Assembly: GCF_008931845.1 (NCBI RefSeq)
Contig: NZ_CP044535.1
Span: 838,177 to 902,176 of the forward strand
DNA length: 64,000 nt
Source of the DNA: Borrelia maritima
GTDB lineage: Bacteria; Spirochaetota; Spirochaetia; Borreliales; Borreliaceae
Direction: 5' to 3'
This document shows positions 59,098-64,000 of this stretch, one piece after another (the stretch's first letter is position 1; each line of letters begins with the position of its first letter). The position numbers and the translations under genes are program-made. A model generated the notes under the pieces. The model saw only the letters and a program-made list of their open reading frames with translations. It was not told where the DNA came from and did no database searches.

Positions 59098-60327
59098 ATG
59101 GAAGGATATTTAAATCCAATAAATATATTTTCAGAAATAGGTCGTTTAAAAAAGGTTTTGCTTCATAGGCCAGGAGAAGAATTAGAAAATCTTACACCCT
59201 TTATTATGAAAAAGTTTTTATTTGATGATATTCCCTATCTTAAAGTTGCAAGAGAAGAGCATGAATTTTTTGTAAATACTTTAAAAAATAATTCAATTGA
59301 AATTGAGTACCTTGAGGATCTTGTTAGCGAGGTTCTTGCTTCTTCTGTGGCGATCAAAAATAAATTTATATCTCAATTTATTCTGGAAGCAGAAATAAAA
59401 ACAGATAGCACAGTTAATATTTTAAAAGATTATTTTTCTAATTTACCTATTGAGAATATGGTCTCTAAAATGATTTCGGGCGTTACAAGAGAGGAGTTTG
59501 AAAATTATGCATCTTCTCTTGATGATTTAGTTAATGGTGAAAATCTTTTTATTATTGATCCTATGCCTAATGTTTTATTTACCAGGGATCCTTTTGCTAG
59601 TATTGGGAATGGAATTACAATAAATAAAATGCATACTAAGGTTAGACGTAGAGAAACAGTATTTGCAGAGTATATTTTCAAATATCATCCCATTTACAAA
59701 GAAAATGTTCCAATTTGGTTTAATAGATGGGAAGAGACTTCTTTGGAAGGTGGAGATGAGTTTGTTTTAAACAAAGATCTTTTGGTTATTGGAATTTCTG
59801 AAAGAACAGAAGCTAACTCTGTAGAAAAATTAGCCGTTAGTCTTTTTAAAAATAAGACTTCATTTAACACAATTTTGGCTTTTAAAATTCCAAAAAATAG
59901 GGCTTATATGCATTTAGATACAGTTTTTACTCAAATTGATTATAGCCTTTTTACAAGTTTTACGAGTGATGATATGTATTTCTCAATTTATGTTTTAACT
60001 TATAATTCAGGCTCTGGCAAGGTTAATATTAAAAAAGAAAAAGCAAAACTTAGAGATGTTTTGAGTTTTTATCTTGGCAGGAAGATTGACATAATAAAAT
60101 GTGCGGGTGGAGACTTAATACATGGAGCAAGAGAACAATGGAATGATGGTGCTAATATTTTGACCATAGCTCCGGGAGAAGTAGTTGCTTATTCTAGGAA
60201 TCACGTGACTAATAGATTATTTGAAGAAAATGGTATTAAAGTTCATAGAATTCCATCTAGTGAGCTTTCAAGAGGTCGAGGTGGTCCAAGATGCATGTCT
60301 ATGCCTTTAGTAAGAGAGGATATTTAA
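59098..60327 (+). CDS. arcA: Arginine deiminase
   Basis: Arginine deiminase converts arginine to citrulline and ammonia. The 409-residue protein has the guanidino-modifying signatures [51 protein letters not shown] and the catalytic Cys in [13 protein letters not shown] at the C-terminus. The true start is the ATG at 59098 with AAGGGG 6 bases upstream; an in-frame TTG lies just before. It is the first gene of the arcA-arcB-arcD cluster. A hairpin separates it from arcB. Confidence 0.97.
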   Translation: MEGYLNPINIFSEIGRLKKVLLHRPGEELENLTPFIMKKFLFDDIPYLKVAREEHEFFVNTLKNNSIEIEYLEDLVSEVLASSVAIKNKFISQFILEAEIKTDSTVNILKDYFSNLPIENMVSKMISGVTREEFENYASSLDDLVNGENLFIIDPMPNVLFTRDPFASIGNGITINKMHTKVRRRETVFAEYIFKYHPIYKENVPIWFNRWEETSLEGGDEFVLNKDLLVIGISERTEANSVEKLAVSLFKNKTSFNTILAFKIPKNRAYMHLDTVFTQIDYSLFTSFTSDDMYFSIYVLTYNSGSGKVNIKKEKAKLRDVLSFYLGRKIDIIKCAGGDLIHGAREQWNDGANILTIAPGEVVAYSRNHVTNRLFEENGIKVHRIPSSELSRGRGGPRCMSMPLVREDI

Positions 60328-60358
60328 TATTCAAGTTTAGTAAAAGTCTAGTTAGCCA

Positions 60359-60380
60359 AATGGGTTTTTAAAAACTCATT
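60359..60380 (+). terminator. Hairpin between arcA and arcB (terminator or mRNA-processing element)
   Basis: The bases 60359-60369 can pair with 60370-60380 (one G-U pair), forming a stem of about 9 bp around a tight loop. The stem is A/T-rich, with GGG/CTC as its only G-C part. It is not followed by a clear U-tract. The gap is 70 bases and arcB has its own GGAGGG, so partial termination, or processing to set unequal ArcA and ArcB levels, is possible. Confidence 0.4.
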
Positions 60381-60397
60381 GTAAGGTTGGAGGGTTG

Positions 60398-61387
60398 ATG
60401 TATAATTTAAGAAATAGGAGCTTTTTAAATCTTTTAGATTTTACAAGCAAAGATATTGAATATCTACTTGATTTATCGATCGATTTAAAAAAGTCAAAAT
60501 ATTCAGGAATTGAAGTGCAGAAGCTTAAAGGAAAGAATATTGTTATAATTTTCGAGAAAGATTCAACAAGGACTCGGTGTGCTTTTGAGATTGCAGCTTA
60601 TGATCAAGGATCAAATATCACTTATTTGGGATCTAAAGGCAACCAAATAGGTATAAAGGAGTCTATGAAAGATACTGCGAGAGTTTTAGGACGCATGTAT
60701 GATGCGATTGGGTTTAGAGGATTTTCTCAGCAGACCGTTGAATGTTTAGCAAATTATTCTAATGTTCCTGTTTATAATGGCCTGACAGATGTTTCTCATC
60801 CAACCCAAATACTGGCTGATTTAATGACAATAAAAGAGCATAAGGGAAGTTTACAAGGGATTAAAATAGTATTTTGTGGTGATGGCAGATGTAATGTTGC
60901 CAATTCTTTATTGAAAGGTTGTGCTATTATGGGGCTTGATTTTAGAATTTTTGCTCCCAAAGAGCTTTTCCCAGATCCCAATTTGGAGCTTAAGGCTAGG
61001 TCTTTAGCTTTAGAGAGTGGTGGTAAAATTACAATTACAGATTCTAAAGAAGAGGCCGTTAAATGCGCTGATGTTGTGTATACGGATGTGTGGGTATCTA
61101 TGGGTATGGGTGAGAGTAATTGGGAAGATAGGATAAATCTTCTAAAGTCTTATCAGGTCAATAAAGAGATGATGTGCATGGCAAAGGATGATGCAATATT
61201 TATGCATTGTTTACCTGCTTTTCATGATTTAAATACTGTGATTGGTAAGGATATTTTTAATAAATATGGACTTAATGGAATTGAAGTTACAGAAGAAGTT
61301 TTTGAAAGTAAAAATTCAGTTGTTTTTGATGAGGCTGAAAATAGAGTTCATACCGTTAAAGCTATTATGGTATCGACTTTGGGATAA
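60398..61387 (+). CDS. arcB: Ornithine carbamoyltransferase, catabolic type
   Basis: This enzyme splits citrulline with phosphate into ornithine and carbamoyl phosphate in the deiminase pathway. The 329-residue protein has the carbamoyl-phosphate motif [20 protein letters not shown] (near 55-74), FGFSQQ-like [30 protein letters not shown], and HCLPAFHD (near 270). The catabolic role is taken from its place between arcA and arcD. The start ATG at 60398 lies in TTGATG with GGAGGG just upstream. No carbamate kinase gene follows. Confidence 0.96.
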   Translation: MYNLRNRSFLNLLDFTSKDIEYLLDLSIDLKKSKYSGIEVQKLKGKNIVIIFEKDSTRTRCAFEIAAYDQGSNITYLGSKGNQIGIKESMKDTARVLGRMYDAIGFRGFSQQTVECLANYSNVPVYNGLTDVSHPTQILADLMTIKEHKGSLQGIKIVFCGDGRCNVANSLLKGCAIMGLDFRIFAPKELFPDPNLELKARSLALESGGKITITDSKEEAVKCADVVYTDVWVSMGMGESNWEDRINLLKSYQVNKEMMCMAKDDAIFMHCLPAFHDLNTVIGKDIFNKYGLNGIEVTEEVFESKNSVVFDEAENRVHTVKAIMVSTLG

Positions 61388-61435
61388 AGATTTTATTTAT
61401 ATTAAATTAATTATTTGAAATTTGGAAGGAATTTT

Positions 61436-62860
61436 ATGATAAAAATGCCAAGTAGTTTTACGATAATATTTTCTTTAATTGTTTTTGTTACCATATTAAC
61501 ATATGTGATTCCCGCCGGTGAGTTTGATAAAGAATTTAGGCAAATAGGTGATGGGCCTAAAAGAGAGATAGTTGTTGCTGGAACTTATCATTATGTAGAT
61601 CGAGAGCCTAGAGGATTTTTGCATCCTATTATGACTATTTTAACTGCGATGTCAAAAGGTATGGAGCATGCAGTCGAAGTTATTGTTTTTGTTTTAATTG
61701 TTGGAGGTGCCTATGGAATTATTATGAAAACAGGGGCAATAGATGCAGGAATTTATTCTTTAATTAAGAAATTGGGACATAAAGATAGGTTGCTTATTCC
61801 TTTATTAATGTTTATTTTTTCAATCGGCGGAACTGTAACTGGAATGAGTGAAGAGACCCTTCCTTTTTATTTTGTTATGATTCCTTTGATAGTGGCTTTA
61901 GGTTATGATAGCCTTGTTGGAGCGTCTATTATTGCTTTGGGAGCTGGAGTAGGCACTATGGCTTCTACTGTAAATCCATTTGCTACAGGAATTGCATCTG
62001 CAATAGCTTCTATTAGTTTGCAGGATGGATTTTATTTTAGAGTTGTTCTTTATGTTATATCGGTACTAGTTGCGATAGTTTATGTTTGTGTTTATGCATC
62101 TAAAATCAAAAAGGATCCTAGAAAATCGCTTGTTTATTCTCAAAAAGATGAGCATTATGAGTATTTTGTTAAAAAGAACAATATTTCTACCAGAGATGGT
62201 GCTCAAAATGGTATTGAGTTTACTTTTGCTCATAAATTGGTTTTGCTTTTATTTGGGTTCATGATAATATTTTTGATATTTAGTATTGTTAAGCTTGGTT
62301 GGTGGATGCAGGAAATGACAATGTTATATCTTGGATTTGCTATTATAGCAGCTTTTATTTGTAGATTGGGTGAATCTGAAATGTGGGATGCATTTGTGCA
62401 AGGATCTGAAAGTCTAATAACAGCAGCTCTTGTTATTGGGCTTGCTAGAGGTGTTATGATAGTATGCGATGATGGTTTGATTACTGCCACTATATTAAAT
62501 GCTGCTACTAATTTTTTATATAATCTTCCCAGACCCCTTTTTATTATTTTGAATGAAATTATTCAAGTATTTATAGGATTTGTTGTTCCATCTTCATCAG
62601 GTCACGCTAGTTTAACTATGCCAATAATGGCTCCACTCGCTGATTTTTTATCAATGCCAAGATCTTCGGTTGTTATTGCTATGCAAACTTCATCCGGACT
62701 TATTAATTTAATAACACCTACAAGCGGAGTTATAATGGCTGTATTAGGGATATCTAAATTAGGTTATGGTACATGGTTTAGGTTTGTTTTACCATTATTT
62801 ATTATTGAGTTTTTTATTTCTATTTTAGTTATTATAGCTAATATTTATTGGATTTTTTAA
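61436..62860 (+). CDS. arcD: YfcC-family arginine/ornithine antiporter-type transporter
   Basis: The 474-residue protein is highly hydrophobic with about 11-12 helices. It contains SIGGTVTGMSEETLPFYFV and VVPSSSGHASLTMPIMAPLAD, the paired hairpin motifs of the YfcC/DcuC-type (basic amino-acid antiporter) family. By context it exchanges external arginine for ornithine, which supports the deiminase route. The frame extends to 61415, but the ATG at 61436 has AAGGA 5 bases upstream, so it is preferred. It is the last intact gene before the chromosome end. Confidence 0.9.
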   Translation: MIKMPSSFTIIFSLIVFVTILTYVIPAGEFDKEFRQIGDGPKREIVVAGTYHYVDREPRGFLHPIMTILTAMSKGMEHAVEVIVFVLIVGGAYGIIMKTGAIDAGIYSLIKKLGHKDRLLIPLLMFIFSIGGTVTGMSEETLPFYFVMIPLIVALGYDSLVGASIIALGAGVGTMASTVNPFATGIASAIASISLQDGFYFRVVLYVISVLVAIVYVCVYASKIKKDPRKSLVYSQKDEHYEYFVKKNNISTRDGAQNGIEFTFAHKLVLLLFGFMIIFLIFSIVKLGWWMQEMTMLYLGFAIIAAFICRLGESEMWDAFVQGSESLITAALVIGLARGVMIVCDDGLITATILNAATNFLYNLPRPLFIILNEIIQVFIGFVVPSSSGHASLTMPIMAPLADFLSMPRSSVVIAMQTSSGLINLITPTSGVIMAVLGISKLGYGTWFRFVLPLFIIEFFISILVIIANIYWIF

Positions 62861-62895
62861 TTTTAACTTTGAACTTATTAAATCTTTAAGATTTT

Positions 62896-62916
62896 AAATA
62901 GCGAAAGCTAATTTTT
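62896..62916 (+). terminator. Terminator after arcD
   Basis: TAGC (62899-62902), a GAAA tetraloop, and GCTA (62907-62910) form a short stem flanked by A-rich and T-rich arms, followed by TTTTT (62912-62916). The form is a plausible intrinsic terminator ending the arc operon, although the G-C stem is only 4 bp. Confidence 0.55.
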
Positions 62917-63183
62917 AAAATAAGTATTTGATTGAAACAAAATTTTTATTTATTGGTAGGATTTGCAAAAAATAGTCTTAAAATTTAGTGTTTTATTTCT
63001 CTAAATTCTTTTTAGGTTAGGGAAGTTTCAACGAGATGTGGTAATGTAATAATATTTATTATTTTATATTTGGGGGAAATAGTAAATACTAAATATATAA
63101 TCTTAACATTTAAGAATGTTTTAACGTATTTGTTTAACTATGTTATTTTTTGAATAAGTTTCCGTGCAAAAAATTTTTTTGTT
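62917..63183. other. Non-coding A/T-rich spacer
   Basis: I see no gene, RNA or clear repeat in this stretch. It begins after the arcD terminator and ends where the plasmid-derived relics start. A small palindromic AATAATATTTATTATT occurs near 63048-63063. It may be the junction between the chromosomal core and plasmid-derived DNA. Confidence 0.5.
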
Positions 63184-63381
63184 TCATATTTTTATATTTA
63201 GCTTGTCACCTTTAATAGATATTCTTTTTTCTCTATGTTTTGAATTTAAAATAGTAAGTATATTCTCTATATAATCTTTATTTAAAGTTTTAAATAACCC
63301 GTATTGATTTAGAGCTAAGATATAGTTAGGATTTGAATTTTTAAAAATTTTAAAATAATAAAACTTGCTAGGTAATTTCAA
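63184..63381 (-). pseudogene. Short relic ORF, probably from a plasmid-partition gene cluster
   Basis: A 65-codon minus-strand ORF encodes KLPSKFYYFKIFKNSNPNY and then ALNQYGLFKTLNKDYIENI. The region just upstream, in another frame, reads LTFLNTILSELVKNAITLE, so the gene was longer and is now frameshifted or stopped. The style resembles plasmid-maintenance (PF49-like) proteins of Borrelia, which often sit next to PF32 ParA genes. Family membership is from memory and uncertain. Its own promoter and ribosome-binding site are not evident. Confidence 0.45.
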
Positions 63382-63514
63382 GCGTTATAGCATTTTTAAC
63401 TAATTCTGATAGGATTGTATTTAGAAAAGTAAGTTTGTTTGTATTACATCTCACACTTTCAATACTTTTTTCTTATTTATCAAAACATTTAAATAATATT
63501 TTAATAAATTTTCT

Positions 63515-63830
63515 TTTGTTGTACCTTATAAATTGAATTTTTCTTACATGGGATGAGAAGGAATTATATATATGGTCATTAATTTTATTTAAGTATTTTT
63601 TAAAATGAAAATCTTTCTTTAACATATTATAAACATTGTATTTTTCAACATCAGAAACATACTTATTAAAATAAGAAGTTAAAGAATTTTAAGGATCTAA
63701 GTCAATTAATAGTATTTTTTTGTCCAATCCTTTTATATAGGAGATTATAATTTTGATTATGTTTTTTTTAGATACTTCTTCCAGCCAAAATTTTCTTTTC
63801 AGGAATGCTTTGAATGCTGCAAATTATATT
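63515..63830 (-). pseudogene. Decayed ParA (PF32-type) plasmid-partition gene
   Basis: The minus strand reads KKILLIDLDP, a stop where CAA (Gln) has become TAA, then NSLTSYFNKYVSDVEKYNVY and LNKINDHIYIIPSHP. This is very close to the plasmid ParA (PF32) proteins of Borrelia. More stops follow (63543 region and after EKFNL), and KENLLKYYLN resembles the next segment. The Walker A (KGGVGKS) region upstream is scrambled. It is therefore a non-functional relic of a linear plasmid partition gene lodged in the chromosome end. Exact ends are approximate. Confidence 0.8.
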
Positions 63831-63985
63831 TTAATTCCAGTTCAATTAGGGAAAAAGTTTCAATATTTTAAATAATATTATTAATGATAGCATAAAAGTT
63901 ATAGTAGTACACTTTTATGACATAAAATAATGCATGCATGTAATAGAAGCGCAACTTTATTACTAGGTAAGTTTGTTCTATATTT

Positions 63986-64000
63986 TATACTAAATAATAG
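63986..64000 (-). other. Telomere-like box 3 motif at the window end
   Basis: Read inward from the last base, the minus strand begins CTATTATTTAGTATA. TAGTATA (63992-63986) is the conserved box 3 of Borrelia hairpin telomeres, recognised by the telomere resolvase ResT. In known telomeres it lies about 14-20 bases from the tip, and here 9-15, so a few terminal bases may be missing. The position at the very end of the window and next to plasmid relics supports the reading. Confidence 0.55.

Overview
The window is low-G+C, A/T-rich spirochaete DNA, and its gene order and protein sequences match what I remember of the right arm of the linear chromosome of a Lyme-disease Borrelia (Borreliella burgdorferi sensu lato; roughly the BB0797-BB0843 segment of strain B31). 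The genus assignment is firm. I cannot fix the species or strain from sequence reading alone. Coding density is very high, overlaps such as ATGA are common, and TTG or GTG starts are frequent. About 45 genes are present. The last 1.1 kb has no intact gene and carries decayed linear-plasmid DNA ending in a telomere-like motif. Layout: (1) 1-2193, the 3' part of mutS and a frame-disrupted comF. (2) 2194-10512, a translation/transcription cluster rimP-nusA-infB-rbfA-truB-rpsO-pnp, with a strong hairpin upstream of rimP and a promoter plus leader hairpin before rpsO. (3) 10519-18440, an envelope-oriented run: a putative propeller lipoprotein, LptF- and LptG-type permeases, tgt, murJ and a secreted HEAT-repeat protein. 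(4) 18467-21303, pantothenate and CoA genes (coaBC diverging from yhdT-panF). (5) 21316-27240, a pseudouridine synthase, a P-loop protein, murC, yicC, a cytidylate-kinase-like gene, rpoZ, miaA and a 31-codon, very basic ORF that looks like a small ribosomal protein of the bS22/mS38 type. (6) 27285-29565, four small envelope genes. (7) 29665-39797, hrpA and topA diverging from sbcD-sbcC and a ROK-family kinase. (8) 39828-47747, on the minus strand, pgm, a ClpA-type ATPase, a eukaryote-like ileS and a lipoprotein. (9) 47879-56146, uvrB-uvrA-lptD. (10) 56156-58899, on the minus strand, a papain-like lipoprotein, an RNase H with a viroplasmin domain and a small lipoprotein. (11) 59098-62860, arcA-arcB-arcD, the arginine deiminase route. 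(12) 62861-64000, plasmid-partition relics and the probable approach to the right telomere. The most interesting points are these: the unannotated 31-codon ribosomal-protein-like gene at 27145-27240; evidence that the ClpA-type gene starts at an ATT codon (46042) about 33 codons upstream of its first ATG, restoring a Clp N-domain; an LptF/LptG/LptD transport set in an organism known to lack LPS; candidate leaderless mRNAs at coaBC and at 29565; the split comF repaired by removing two single homopolymer bases; and the ParA (PF32) relic next to the chromosome end. No CRISPR array, insertion sequence, rRNA or tRNA gene was recognised.
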